A stretch of 36,017 nucleotides of DNA from Bacillota bacterium (GTDB lineage Bacteria > Bacillota > Clostridia > Peptostreptococcales > Anaerovoracaceae): the NCBI GenBank assembly GCA_017432725.1, contig JAFRIQ010000058.1:1-36017 (forward strand). The letters run 5' to 3'. The notes beneath the pieces were generated by a model. It ran no database searches, was not told the origin of the DNA, and saw nothing but the letters and a program-made list of their open reading frames with translations. Positions 8,256-16,764 of this stretch are shown piece after piece (within the stretch, counting starts at the first letter, position 1; every line of letters starts with the position of its first letter). A program made the translations under genes and the position numbers.

Positions 8256-8456
8256 ATGAAAGAGAATATCCATCCTAAATATATGGACTGCAAGGTCACA
8301 TGCGCTTGCGGCAATACGTTTATGACAAAGTCTAACAAGCCGGAGATCCGTCTGGATGTTTGTTCCGAATGCCATCCTTTCTTCACTGGTCAGCAGAAGT
8401 TCATCAACCGCGGCGGCCGTGTGGAAAAGTTCAAGCAGAAGTACGGAATCGAGTAG
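8256..8456 (+). CDS. rpmE: 50S ribosomal protein L31 (zinc-binding type)
   Basis: This encodes a 66-residue L31, a late-assembling large-subunit protein. It is the cysteine-containing (C+) form: Cys16, Cys18, Cys36 and Cys39 (ACACG and CSECH) form the zinc site, and the family signature [11 protein letters not shown] is present. C+ forms can serve as a zinc reserve in other bacteria; a cysteine-free paralogue is not present in this window. All isoleucine codons are ATC, as in tuf, which fits high expression. An AAGGAGGAG ribosome-binding site precedes the start, and a terminator follows. Confidence 0.97.
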   Translation: MKENIHPKYMDCKVTCACGNTFMTKSNKPEIRLDVCSECHPFFTGQQKFINRGGRVEKFKQKYGIE

Positions 8457-8479
8457 AAACATATTCGTTAAGAAGATCG

Positions 8480-8505
8480 AACCCGGCGCTTATGCCCCGG
8501 GTTTT
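8480..8505 (+). terminator. Terminator of rpmE
   Basis: AACCCGG (8480-8486) pairs with CCGGGTT (8497-8503) across a loop of about 10 nt and runs into TTTT. It is only about 13 nt before the next start codon. Confidence 0.8.
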
Positions 8506-8517
8506 GTATTACTTTAA

Positions 8518-9696
8518 ATGGGTATCACACTGATAAAGGGCGGAAAAGATGCAGCAGGCATCGCTTACAGCTACGTGAGCGGATGCGTAACGGACACAAG
8601 ACTCATGGGAGTCCTGGGTCTTCATTTGCATTGGGTCGAAAGCCTTCCCGGCCTTGAAGAACCCGAACACGTCCATCAATACCTGTATTACGATATAGAG
8701 GAGATAGGCTTAGACAGCATCAGCATAAGGGATTTCGATGATGAAAGCTCGGCCATCCTTGCGGAGAAGTCTTCTTTCGGAGGGCTCGGGGCAAAGATGG
8801 TGCCCGTCAGTGAAAAGGAAGGCAGATATCTCGTTTGCCTTTTCGTCGAGGAGACGAAAAGAAAAAAGCAGCCTCTTCCTCCCGAAACGTCGGCTCTTTC
8901 TTTCATACTGGATCATCCTACAGAGCTCAGCGAAGAAGAAAAGAAGGCTCTCGATGCCAAGATATGCGCTTCCATCCTGAGCGATCACGGAGCGGTCAAC
9001 TATTACCTCATGAGAGTTTTCGGAAAGGATAAGGAGGGTGCGGATCTCCTTAAGAAGGAAGGCGTTCCCGAAGAAAATTTCGAAGACATTTCAAGACCTC
9101 ATCACGCCACGTTTCTGAAGAACAGCATAACCGATTTCAGAGGCGAAGACGGAAAGATCAGTTATCTTTCCGAATCTCTCACCGAAAGCCGGAACAGCTA
9201 TGAGATAACGGTATCCGAACTGGTGGTCGAGAACGGAAAGGTCGTATCCGCAAAGAAGAAATCGTCCATAAGCGTTTCGACTCAGGAAGCTTCTCTTCTT
9301 CTCAATACCGACGAATACGTAAGCGTATTCGAGATAGAAAGCGATATGGACTTTTTCGATATGGCTTTCGAAGGCTTTTCCGTGGGCACGACCAGAACGC
9401 GCCATGACACGGGAGAGATGTACATGGAGTTCAGAACAGACAACAAACACGTCGAAAAGAGTGAGTTCAGACTTTCTGACGACGTCTTTGCCATCTACTA
9501 TTCGACGGACTTCGGACAGCTCATCATGGGCACCTATACACCCTTCGATTCGGCTATAGCCGAAGCAAAGCTGATGACCTTTTTCAAAAAGGATCTGAGA
9601 TGCACGGGAAGATACCATTTTGCCCAGAGCGTGATATATGAATTCGCCCTTTCGGGCTTTGACGATTTCGAGACCTTTATTTCCTCGATAGAGTAG
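8518..9696 (+). CDS. Hypothetical protein, not recognised
   Basis: The 392-residue product matches no family I recognise. It has no signal peptide or membrane segment and is rich in Glu, Asp, Ser and Lys, so it is probably cytoplasmic and soluble. There is no Cys/His cluster or P-loop. Notable segments are GLHLHWVESLPG near the N-terminus, DHGAVNYYLMRVFGK in the middle and a C-terminal region ending SGFDDFETFISSIE. The frame is open throughout with the same codon preferences as its neighbours, so it is very likely a real gene. No Shine-Dalgarno precedes ATG 8518, which lies about 13 nt after the rpmE terminator; a weak TATTAC (8507-8512) could be a -10 box for a leaderless transcript. Its own terminator follows. 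Confidence 0.8.
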   Translation: MGITLIKGGKDAAGIAYSYVSGCVTDTRLMGVLGLHLHWVESLPGLEEPEHVHQYLYYDIEEIGLDSISIRDFDDESSAILAEKSSFGGLGAKMVPVSEKEGRYLVCLFVEETKRKKQPLPPETSALSFILDHPTELSEEEKKALDAKICASILSDHGAVNYYLMRVFGKDKEGADLLKKEGVPEENFEDISRPHHATFLKNSITDFRGEDGKISYLSESLTESRNSYEITVSELVVENGKVVSAKKKSSISVSTQEASLLLNTDEYVSVFEIESDMDFFDMAFEGFSVGTTRTRHDTGEMYMEFRTDNKHVEKSEFRLSDDVFAIYYSTDFGQLIMGTYTPFDSAIAEAKLMTFFKKDLRCTGRYHFAQSVIYEFALSGFDDFETFISSIE

Positions 9697-9721
9697 GAAC
9701 AGAAAGCTTTATACGTTCGCA

Positions 9722-9750
9722 AACAGAGGTTTTAAGGGCCTCTGTTTTTT
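9722..9750 (+). terminator. Terminator after the 8518-9696 gene
   Basis: AACAGAGG (9722-9729) pairs with CCTCTGTT (9739-9746) and is followed by six T residues. The T-tract is directly followed by GCTATAAT. Confidence 0.85.
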
Positions 9751-9752
9751 GC

Positions 9753-9758
9753 TATAAT
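9753..9758 (+). promoter_or_regulatory. -10 box of the ABC/CPBP/M32 operon
   Basis: A perfect TATAAT sits three bases after the preceding T-tract. The -35 position (about 9730-9735, TTTTAA) falls in the terminator loop and is a poor match, so the promoter may depend on an activator or be weak. The predicted leader is about 55 nt, ending in AGGGGGAT before ATG 9820. Confidence 0.55.
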
Positions 9759-9819
9759 ATCATCCAAACAGCAGTAAGATACGCATTTTAGAGACAATGC
9801 TGACAAATAGGGGGATAAA

Positions 9820-10593
9820 ATGTTAGAAGTCAAAAACGTTACGAAAAAATACGGTAAGACGCTTGCCTGCGATGACGTGAGTTTCGTCCTTGATACGGGA
9901 AGCGTAACTGTCCTTCTCGGACCTAACGGCGCAGGTAAGAGCACCATCATGAAGTCCATCATAGGGCTTCTCAAATACGACGGAGAGATACTCATAGACG
10001 GTTATCCGAACAAGACGGAAGACGCCAGACGCATTCTCGGCTACATACCGGAAATGCCGGCTCTTTACCCGAACCTTACGGTATCAGAACATATGGAATT
10101 CCTTGCGAGAGCATACAAGCTGAAGGACTACAAGGACGATATAGAAAAACTCCTTGCCCGTTTCGAACTTGCCGACAAGAAGAAAAAATTCGGCGACGAG
10201 CTTTCCAAAGGAATGCAGCAGAAACTTAACATCTGCCTCGGCCTTCTTCCGAAGCCTCAGGTGATGCTTTTAGACGAGCCTATGATAGGTCTCGATCCCC
10301 ACGCTATAAAACAGCTCAAGGATACCATAATGGAGATGAGGGAAGAGGGCAGGACCATGCTCATATCCACCCACATCATCGACAGCGTGGATATGATGTG
10401 GGACAGGACCGTCATAATGCAGAACGGAAAAGTCAAAGCCAACGTTACCAAGGCTGAACTCGATGAGATGGGAAAGACGCTCGAGGAACTGTTCTTCGAG
10501 GTGACGGAAGGCGTCAGCGCAGAGGATCTTACCTATACGGAAGTTCCTGAAGAGGAAACGCCTCAGCCTAAGAAAAGAGGTCTGTTCAAATGA
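9820..10593 (+). CDS. ABC transporter ATP-binding protein (ABC-2/Ecs-like exporter)
   Basis: The 257-residue ATPase has Walker A GPNGAGKS (residues 34-41), a signature sequence LSKGMQQKL (from residue 128), Walker B VMLLDEP (Asp152, Glu153) and an H-loop histidine at 185 in STHIID. The KGMQQK form of the signature is typical of ABC-2 type exporter ATPases such as EcsA, CcmA or NatA. The C-terminal tail (about 225-257) is acidic and then lysine-rich. It overlaps the fused permease-protease gene by 4 bp and must energise it. Substrate is unknown; a peptide is inferred from the attached protease and the EcsAB/PptAB precedent. Confidence 0.93.
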   Translation: MLEVKNVTKKYGKTLACDDVSFVLDTGSVTVLLGPNGAGKSTIMKSIIGLLKYDGEILIDGYPNKTEDARRILGYIPEMPALYPNLTVSEHMEFLARAYKLKDYKDDIEKLLARFELADKKKKFGDELSKGMQQKLNICLGLLPKPQVMLLDEPMIGLDPHAIKQLKDTIMEMREEGRTMLISTHIIDSVDMMWDRTVIMQNGKVKANVTKAELDEMGKTLEELFFEVTEGVSAEDLTYTEVPEEETPQPKKRGLFK

Positions 10594-13250
10594 GTCTGTT
10601 CGGATATTACGCCTGGCATTCTTTCAAGAACCAGCTCAAGAAAATATTCAAGTCCTGGGTCCTTATCTTCATAGTCGTCTGTATGCTGATCGGCGGGATC
10701 ATCGGTGCCGGAGCTGCAAGGATCGAGGAAATGGCCGAGCAGCACAACCAGGGTACGGAGATAGAACAGCAGGACGACATACCTGAGATCATAGACGACC
10801 CGGAGATAGTCATTCCGGGAATGGAAAGAGATCTTGCGAAGACTACCGAGGCAATAGCAGGTGTCGCCATACTCGCTCTTCTCATACTCTTCATCAAGGG
10901 CGCCGACAAGAACGGCAGCGCCATATTCCTGCCTGCGGACGTGACCCTTCTTTTCACTTCTCCTATGAAGCCTCAGGCGGTACTGGCCTTCAGGACCATG
11001 TGCACCATAGGCCTCGTACTTTTTACAAGCATATACATGCTCTTCCAGATCCCGAACCTCGTCATCAACGCGGGGATGTCAATATGGGAGGCATTTTCGC
11101 TGCTTCTGGCGTGGTTCTTCGTGTTCCTTTTCGGTCAGCTCATAAAGATCTGTCTCTACACGGTGTGTTCCACAAGAGAAGGTCTTAAAAGATACATTAC
11201 TCCTGGCCTTATCGGAGTAGTCGGAGTCGCGGTAGCCGGATTCATAGTATTCCATCTTACCCACGACATGATCCCTCTCGAATCAGCCGCTGCATATATC
11301 AACAGCAGCGTAAGCAGATATATACCCATCTGGGGATGGACCAAAGGAATAATAGGCAGCGCTTTCGAAAAGAGCCTTTCAGGGGTGCTCATCTATTCGG
11401 GACTCAATATACTTGCGGCTACGGCCATAGTGTATTTTACCTGGCACGTGAAGGCTGATTTTTACGAAGACGCCATGGCCAAGAGCGAAGAGACTGCAGC
11501 CATACTGAGAGAGGCACAGGAAAGCGGTAGCCTCTTCGGGAGACGCAAAAAGAAGGATCGCTCCGATAAGCTGTTAAGAGACGATTTCAGGCGCGGCTCC
11601 GGCGCGAACGTGTTCTTTTTCAAGAGCATGTATAACAGACGCCGTTTCGCTACTTTGGGATATTTCACGAAAACGACTTTCACCTACCTGGCTGCGGCCC
11701 TTGGCGTGTCTCTTCTCTTCACCTTCGTGTTCGAAGGCGGGAACGGACTCACGGTCACGGCGCTCGTGCTCGGAGTCATGGTATTCTACAGGACCCTCGG
11801 CAATCCTCTGGAAACCGATACCAAGAGCCAGTACTTCGTGCTCATACCGGAACCCGCCGAGAAGAAGATATTCTATTCGCTTCTCGGAAGCACGGTGAAC
11901 AGTCTTCTCGATCTTCTTCCGGCACTGGCGCTCACCTGCGTGATACTCAGAGCAAATCCTCTTCACGCTCTGGCCTGGGCGCTGTTCATGGCATCCATAG
12001 ACGCATACGCGACCATAGTCGGTACTTTCATTGCCATGTCCACACCTGAATCTGCCGGAACAAACCTTAAGCAGCTCGTTCAGATCATGTTCATATACTT
12101 CGGACTCCTTCCGGATATAGCGCTCATAGCCATAGGACTCGTTACGGACGATCTGTTCACCTATGCTTTGATAGCAACGTGTGTCAACCTGCTTCTGGCA
12201 GCAGTATTCTTCGCTCTGTCCACAAACTTCGTATCTCCGAGATCGAGAAGAGTGGAAGGTGTGGAACTCAGCCAGGAAGAACTCAGGACAAGCAAGAGAA
12301 CTTTCTCCAGGGTCTGCTTCATACCGATAATAATGAGCGGAGCCGCGCTGGTCATCCAGGTCGCTGCGGGTCTTGTCCTCGGGGATCAGTGGGATGCATT
12401 GAAAGATCTTCCCAGCTTCGTCTGGATATTCAGTTTCGTTCCCATGTATGCGGTAGGTCTGCCTCTGGGGTATCTTGCGGTGAGGAAACTCCCCGTGCAA
12501 AGACCGGAGAAGAAGAACTTCGGAGCATTGAATATGTTCAAAGCTTTCACCGTATGTATGGCTTTCATGTACGTGGGCAATATCCTGGGGAACCTGGTAA
12601 ATTATCTGATCATGGAGCTCACCGGTGCTGAATTTGACTTTGAGCTCGGAGAACTGATCTCCGAAGGAAATACCCTTTGGATCATCATATTCGTGGTCAT
12701 CCTCGGGCCCATTGTCGAAGAAACGATATTCAGGAAATTCTTCATAGACAGGACCGGAAAATACGGTCTGTGGCTATCAGTGGTTTTCTCAGCCCTTGCC
12801 TTCGGACTTTTCCACGGCAACCTGAGCCAGTTCTTCTACGCAACGGCTCTCGGCCTCGTTTTCGGATACATATATGCCAAGACGGGAAGGATCATTTATT
12901 CCACTATCCTTCATATGTGCGTCAATTTCATGGGATCCGTAGTCTCGCTGTATTTCGTTAACGGCGTAGATCTCGACAGTATCGAGGAGATCATTAACAC
13001 AGGGGATGTGAGCAGCATAGCGGCTTCGGGTATTACAGGGCTTCTCATCTACGTAGCGGTGATCCTGATCCTCTTCATCACAGGTCTGATAGTGTTCTTC
13101 TCGAACATACGTAAACTGGAGCTGCCAGAGGCGACAATGCACATCAAGAAGGAATACAGATTCAAGACCGCGTATCTCAGCCTCGGATTCATATGCATAT
13201 TCGTATACTTTGTGGTGATGACAGTGATATCGTTCGGAGGATTAGTATGA
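10590..13250 (+). CDS. ABC exporter permease fused to CPBP (CAAX-type) intramembrane protease
   Basis: This 886-residue membrane protein has two parts. Residues 1 to about 560 resemble the putative ABC exporter permease family: first membrane segment at about 23-42, an acidic loop, several further helices, a basic cytoplasmic stretch FGRRKKKDRSDK, and more helices. Residues about 570-886 form a CPBP family glutamic metalloprotease with all three active-site motifs: EETIFR (Glu710, Glu711, Arg715), FGLFH (Phe738, His742) and HMCVN (His775, Asn779). The frame is continuous with no weak junction, so it is a true fusion. It overlaps the ATPase gene upstream and the M32 peptidase gene downstream by 4 bp each. 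Coupled intramembrane cleavage and peptide export is an inference. Confidence 0.88.
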   Translation: MSLFGYYAWHSFKNQLKKIFKSWVLIFIVVCMLIGGIIGAGAARIEEMAEQHNQGTEIEQQDDIPEIIDDPEIVIPGMERDLAKTTEAIAGVAILALLILFIKGADKNGSAIFLPADVTLLFTSPMKPQAVLAFRTMCTIGLVLFTSIYMLFQIPNLVINAGMSIWEAFSLLLAWFFVFLFGQLIKICLYTVCSTREGLKRYITPGLIGVVGVAVAGFIVFHLTHDMIPLESAAAYINSSVSRYIPIWGWTKGIIGSAFEKSLSGVLIYSGLNILAATAIVYFTWHVKADFYEDAMAKSEETAAILREAQESGSLFGRRKKKDRSDKLLRDDFRRGSGANVFFFKSMYNRRRFATLGYFTKTTFTYLAAALGVSLLFTFVFEGGNGLTVTALVLGVMVFYRTLGNPLETDTKSQYFVLIPEPAEKKIFYSLLGSTVNSLLDLLPALALTCVILRANPLHALAWALFMASIDAYATIVGTFIAMSTPESAGTNLKQLVQIMFIYFGLLPDIALIAIGLVTDDLFTYALIATCVNLLLAAVFFALSTNFVSPRSRRVEGVELSQEELRTSKRTFSRVCFIPIIMSGAALVIQVAAGLVLGDQWDALKDLPSFVWIFSFVPMYAVGLPLGYLAVRKLPVQRPEKKNFGALNMFKAFTVCMAFMYVGNILGNLVNYLIMELTGAEFDFELGELISEGNTLWIIIFVVILGPIVEETIFRKFFIDRTGKYGLWLSVVFSALAFGLFHGNLSQFFYATALGLVFGYIYAKTGRIIYSTILHMCVNFMGSVVSLYFVNGVDLDSIEEIINTGDVSSIAASGITGLLIYVAVILILFITGLIVFFSNIRKLELPEATMHIKKEYRFKTAYLSLGFICIFVYFVVMTVISFGGLV

Positions 13251-14752
13251 CAGTAGAAAAAGCAAGAGAGGAGCTCATGAAGCTCCAGAGGAAACAGGCT
13301 GCGTATTACCACGCTATGGTCCTCATCTCATATGACGGAGATACAACGGCTCCGAAGGAGACCGCTGCCAACAGAGCGGCGTCCCTGACCGTGCTCTCTG
13401 AGGAAGTCTACATTCTCGGTACCGGCAAGGAAACGGTAGAGCTTCTGGAATACCTGGATGCGAACAAGGACGAACTCACCGAAGAAGAACAGCGGATGAC
13501 GGAACTCCTCATAAAGGATATACGCGATATGCAGAAGATCCCCATGGAAGAATGGATAGAATTCCAGGGTCTTCTGGTGGAATCCCAGGATGTATGGCAC
13601 AGGGCAAAGGAACATTCGGATTTCGAGATGTTCCGGCCTTATCTGGAAAAGATATTCGAGACTCAGAAAAAGTTCGCAGGCTATCTGGCTCCTGACAAGG
13701 ACCCGTACGATTACTGGCTCAACGAATTCGAAGACGGCCTGAGCAAAGAAGTATGCGACAGCTTCTTCGCCAAGCTCCGCTCCAGGATAGTGCCTCTCAT
13801 AGCAAAGATACAGGAGAAAGAACAGGTGAGCGATGAGATACGCTTCGGCTATTTCCCCGAGTACAAGCAGCAGGAACTGTCGTATTACATTATGGAGCAC
13901 ATGGGTCTGGATCTCGGTCACGTGGGCCTTTCCACCACAGAACACCCGTTCACCACGAGTCTTGGAAGCCATCTTGACGAGAGGATAACGACCCACTATC
14001 AGGAAAACGATTTCGCTTCCTCCATGTACAGCGTGATACATGAAGGCGGGCATGCTCTTTACGATACCGGTTCGCCTGAAAAATATGCCTATACCGTTCT
14101 CGACGGCGGGGTATCCATGGGGATACATGAGAGCCAGAGCAGGTTCTACGAGAACATTCTTGGAAGGAGTCTTGCCTACAGCAAGTTCATATTCCCCAAG
14201 CTTGAAGAGCTCTTCCCTGAAGAGATGAAAGGATACTGCCCTGAGGATCTCTACAGAGCAGTCAACAAGGTGGAACCTTCCCTCATAAGGACGGAAGCAG
14301 ACGAAGTGACATATTCTCTCCACGTCATGGTAAGGTACGAGATAGAGAAAGCCGTCATGGCTGGAGAACTGGAGGTAAAGGACATTCCTGCCCGTTGGAA
14401 CGAACTGTACAAGGAATACCTGGGAGTGGACGTTCCCGACGACAGGCAGGGCTGCCTTCAGGACAGCCACTGGTCCGGCGGAGCTATAGGATACTTCCCC
14501 TCATACGCTCTGGGAAGCGCTTACGGAGCTCAGTTCCTCGCGAAGATGAAAGAGACCGTGGACGTTAATGGATGCGCTGAGAGAGGCGATTTCGGCCCTA
14601 TAAACCTATGGAACAGGGAGCATATCTGGCAGTACGGATGTCTGTACAAACCCGGGAAGCTACTGTCGATGGTGCTGGAAGGGGAGTTCGATCCCGAGTA
14701 CTATATTTCATATCTGGAAAACAAATGCCGCGATATCTACGGCATAGAATAG
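13247..14752 (+). CDS. M32-family metallocarboxypeptidase
   Basis: The 501-residue protein is a thermostable carboxypeptidase 1 (Taq/Pfu) type M32 enzyme, a cytosolic zinc-dependent carboxypeptidase that trims C-terminal residues from peptides. It has the HEGGH zinc motif (residues 265-269), the second ligand region HESQSR (294-299), and the family segments YGHFPEYKQQ-like FGYFPEYKQQ and SDFEMFRPYLEK. The length is typical. ATG 13247 overlaps the preceding stop (ATGA) and has GGAGGA 5-10 nt upstream; a longer upstream reading overlaps the permease gene and is rejected. Its coupling to the protease-exporter suggests it may degrade the peptide remnants, which is speculative. Confidence 0.94.
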   Translation: MTVEKAREELMKLQRKQAAYYHAMVLISYDGDTTAPKETAANRAASLTVLSEEVYILGTGKETVELLEYLDANKDELTEEEQRMTELLIKDIRDMQKIPMEEWIEFQGLLVESQDVWHRAKEHSDFEMFRPYLEKIFETQKKFAGYLAPDKDPYDYWLNEFEDGLSKEVCDSFFAKLRSRIVPLIAKIQEKEQVSDEIRFGYFPEYKQQELSYYIMEHMGLDLGHVGLSTTEHPFTTSLGSHLDERITTHYQENDFASSMYSVIHEGGHALYDTGSPEKYAYTVLDGGVSMGIHESQSRFYENILGRSLAYSKFIFPKLEELFPEEMKGYCPEDLYRAVNKVEPSLIRTEADEVTYSLHVMVRYEIEKAVMAGELEVKDIPARWNELYKEYLGVDVPDDRQGCLQDSHWSGGAIGYFPSYALGSAYGAQFLAKMKETVDVNGCAERGDFGPINLWNREHIWQYGCLYKPGKLLSMVLEGEFDPEYYISYLENKCRDIYGIE

Positions 14753-14759
14753 AAATGCG

Positions 14760-14787
14760 AAAGCCGCCTTCAAAAGCGGCTTTTTTC
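14760..14787 (+). terminator. Terminator after the M32 gene, possibly bidirectional
   Basis: AAGCCGC (14761-14767) pairs with GCGGCTT (14776-14782), followed by six T residues on the plus strand. The convergent hydrolase gene ends at 14787, so the same stem may serve both. Confidence 0.87.
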
Positions 14788-15881
14788 TATTTCTCTTCTT
14801 TTTCGTCTGTCTTTTTGATCTTTGACTTTATGTCTTCGACAGTGTTCATCAGCAGTTCTTTGGGCTGTATGCTTGTAAAGCTCTTTCCTATCTTTTTTGC
14901 GAATACTCCGAACAGATCGGAAAAGCCCATTTCCTTGAAATCGCTGAGCCTTTCGTAGCCGCCTTCCTTAAGGATATCGAAGATGTTGTTCACCAGCTTT
15001 TCCCTCTGTTCGAGCCCTTCGTTTTCGAGCCATTTATACAGGCTCGACTTTACTACGCCGGAACCTGTGCTGAAGGATTCCGCTCTTACGAAATCGTTGT
15101 CCTCCACCAGCCATGAATATCCGGAATGAGCCATGATCGCAGAGTTCTGGCTTTTTACGATTATCTTGTTCGAGAGCTCCGGTTCGAATATCCTTCCGAC
15201 TACGGAATCGGACGGCATGATCATGGTGGCGATGGGGTCGATGCGGTCTATCTGCTTTTTTGAGACCACGTCGTAGCAAAGGCCCGGGGAGTCGTTGAGG
15301 AAGACCGCTTTGACTTTTCCGAGCTGCCTGTCGTCAAGACCGCAGGTAGCGTAAAGAGCGAGATTGCCGCCTTTGGAGTGGCCGCAGACGTATACTCTGC
15401 GGTGCCATTTGAGGACTTTCTTAAGATACTCAAGAGCCATGATCTGCGATTCGGGCTTTGTGAAGCTTATCATAAAATCTTCTCTCCAGCCCGCAAGAGT
15501 ATCGTCGGTACCCCTGAACGCGACTACTATACTGCCGTCATCGAGTCTTAAGGTCTCGGCTGCGAACTGAACGTCGTCTTCCGATCTGTACACGTCCGCA
15601 TAGTCCAGTACCCTGATGTTCCTGAAACGGCGCGAAGCCGCCGCTGCCCTTAGGAATTCCTCGGCGTCGTCCTTGGGATCCAGGGAAGTCGATTCGAAAC
15701 TTCCATCGGCAAGCTGCCTGTCGAAGAGTTCGCCCAGGGTCTGCCTTTTTCCCGGAACATATACGTTTCTTAAGTCGAAATATGAGATCTGTCCCAGGAC
15801 TACCGCATCTATGGGCGTCAGAGGACGGTAGGAAAATCCGATATCACCGCGCCAGCGGATATAGTTTACGATCGTTCCCAT
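14787..15881 (-). CDS. DUF2974 (Mbeg1-like) alpha/beta-hydrolase
   Basis: The 364-residue protein has a lipase-like alpha/beta-hydrolase domain of the DUF2974 family. The nucleophile elbow is GHSKGG (residues 167-172, Ser169), preceded by VVAFRGTDDTLAGWREDF, the oxyanion-strand region seen in class 3 lipases. Candidate acid and histidine residues lie in LNDSPG (Asp197) and AHSGYSW. The C-terminal 70 residues are highly charged and helical. No signal peptide is present, so it is likely intracellular. The substrate is unknown. AAGGAGA lies 8-9 nt before the start. It is transcribed alone, convergent with the M32 gene. Confidence 0.9.
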   Translation of the reverse strand: MGTIVNYIRWRGDIGFSYRPLTPIDAVVLGQISYFDLRNVYVPGKRQTLGELFDRQLADGSFESTSLDPKDDAEEFLRAAAASRRFRNIRVLDYADVYRSEDDVQFAAETLRLDDGSIVVAFRGTDDTLAGWREDFMISFTKPESQIMALEYLKKVLKWHRRVYVCGHSKGGNLALYATCGLDDRQLGKVKAVFLNDSPGLCYDVVSKKQIDRIDPIATMIMPSDSVVGRIFEPELSNKIIVKSQNSAIMAHSGYSWLVEDNDFVRAESFSTGSGVVKSSLYKWLENEGLEQREKLVNNIFDILKEGGYERLSDFKEMGFSDLFGVFAKKIGKSFTSIQPKELLMNTVEDIKSKIKKTDEKEEK

Positions 15882-15924
15882 TTGCTGTTCTCCTTTGAGC
15901 TGTGAATGTTCGTTACTGCTAACC

Positions 15925-15955
15925 AGTATACACTAATACGGGCATTTTGTGTCAC
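15925..15955 (-). promoter_or_regulatory. Possible promoter of the DUF2974 gene
   Basis: On the minus strand GTGACA (15950-15955) and TATACT (15925-15930) are 19 bp apart, somewhat longer than optimal. The start would give a leader of about 35 nt. Confidence 0.4.
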
Positions 15956-15983
15956 CGCGGAGTCATTTTGAGAAGATATAGTA

Positions 15984-15989
15984 TATAAT
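15984..15989 (+). promoter_or_regulatory. -10 box of the YdcF-like gene
   Basis: TATAAT at 15984-15989 predicts a start near 15996 and a leader of about 17 nt before ATG 16013. No convincing -35 box was found at the right distance. Confidence 0.5.
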
Positions 15990-16012
15990 AAACGGATGAA
16001 AGGATGGGAGAA

Positions 16013-16759
16013 ATGAAGATATTCCTCAACATACTTGGATCGGTATGTATCGTGTACGGGCTCGGCGTAAATGTTCTCGTCACGAGCAGATCGTGGTTCA
16101 ACTGGATATTCTGCATCATAGGAGCTTTTCTCATAGCTCTCGGTTGCCTTTGGAAATACGTCGTTAAATTGCCCCTATGGACCAAGGCGGTGCTTCTTGT
16201 ACTGCTTGCTCTTTGCCTCAGCAATTTCATAATAGCGGAGACAAGGATAATACGCACTGCGAGAAGCGTTCCTGACGATGACGCCAAGTGGGTGGTCATA
16301 CTCGGAGCGAAGGTCAACGATTCAGGGGTATCCCTTGAGTTTGCCCGCCGCATCGACGCTGCGGCCGAATTCCTCAAAAAAAATCCCGGGTCCGTAGCGG
16401 TGACCACGGGAGGAAAGGGCGATGACGAACCTGTTTCCGAAGGGGAAGCGGCTGCCGAAAGACTCATGTCCCTGGGCGTAGAAAAGGAAAGGATACTGGT
16501 CGAAAAGGCCAGCGAATCCACCAGGGAGAATTTCGAATTCGCGAAGGCCGTCATGGAAGCGAACGGCTATGAGGACGGAGAGGAGATCATAATAGTTTCC
16601 TCAGCATTTCATCTTTACAGGGCTTCGAAAATAGCGGAAGTATCGGGATTCGATAACATAAGCTATATGGGAGTGAGAGGAAAGCTGTATCTGCTTCCCC
16701 AGTACTACCTAAGAGAATACGCAGCTATCGTATTCGAATCGGTCAAAGATTATTACTGA
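16013..16759 (+). CDS. YdcF/DUF218-family membrane protein
   Basis: The protein of about 248 residues begins with three hydrophobic segments (residues about 2-20, 28-45 and 56-75), followed by a DUF218 domain with VVILGAKVNDSG, TTGGKGDDEPVSEG, SESTRENFEFAK and SSAFHLYRA. This is the topology of the ElyC/SanA/YdcF group, some members of which affect envelope or vancomycin tolerance; the biochemical activity is not established. ATG 16013 is preferred because AAGGA lies 8 nt upstream; ATG 16004 overlaps that sequence. It is monocistronic with its own terminator. Confidence 0.87.
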   Translation: MKIFLNILGSVCIVYGLGVNVLVTSRSWFNWIFCIIGAFLIALGCLWKYVVKLPLWTKAVLLVLLALCLSNFIIAETRIIRTARSVPDDDAKWVVILGAKVNDSGVSLEFARRIDAAAEFLKKNPGSVAVTTGGKGDDEPVSEGEAAAERLMSLGVEKERILVEKASESTRENFEFAKAVMEANGYEDGEEIIIVSSAFHLYRASKIAEVSGFDNISYMGVRGKLYLLPQYYLREYAAIVFESVKDYY

Positions 16760-16764
16760 AAACT

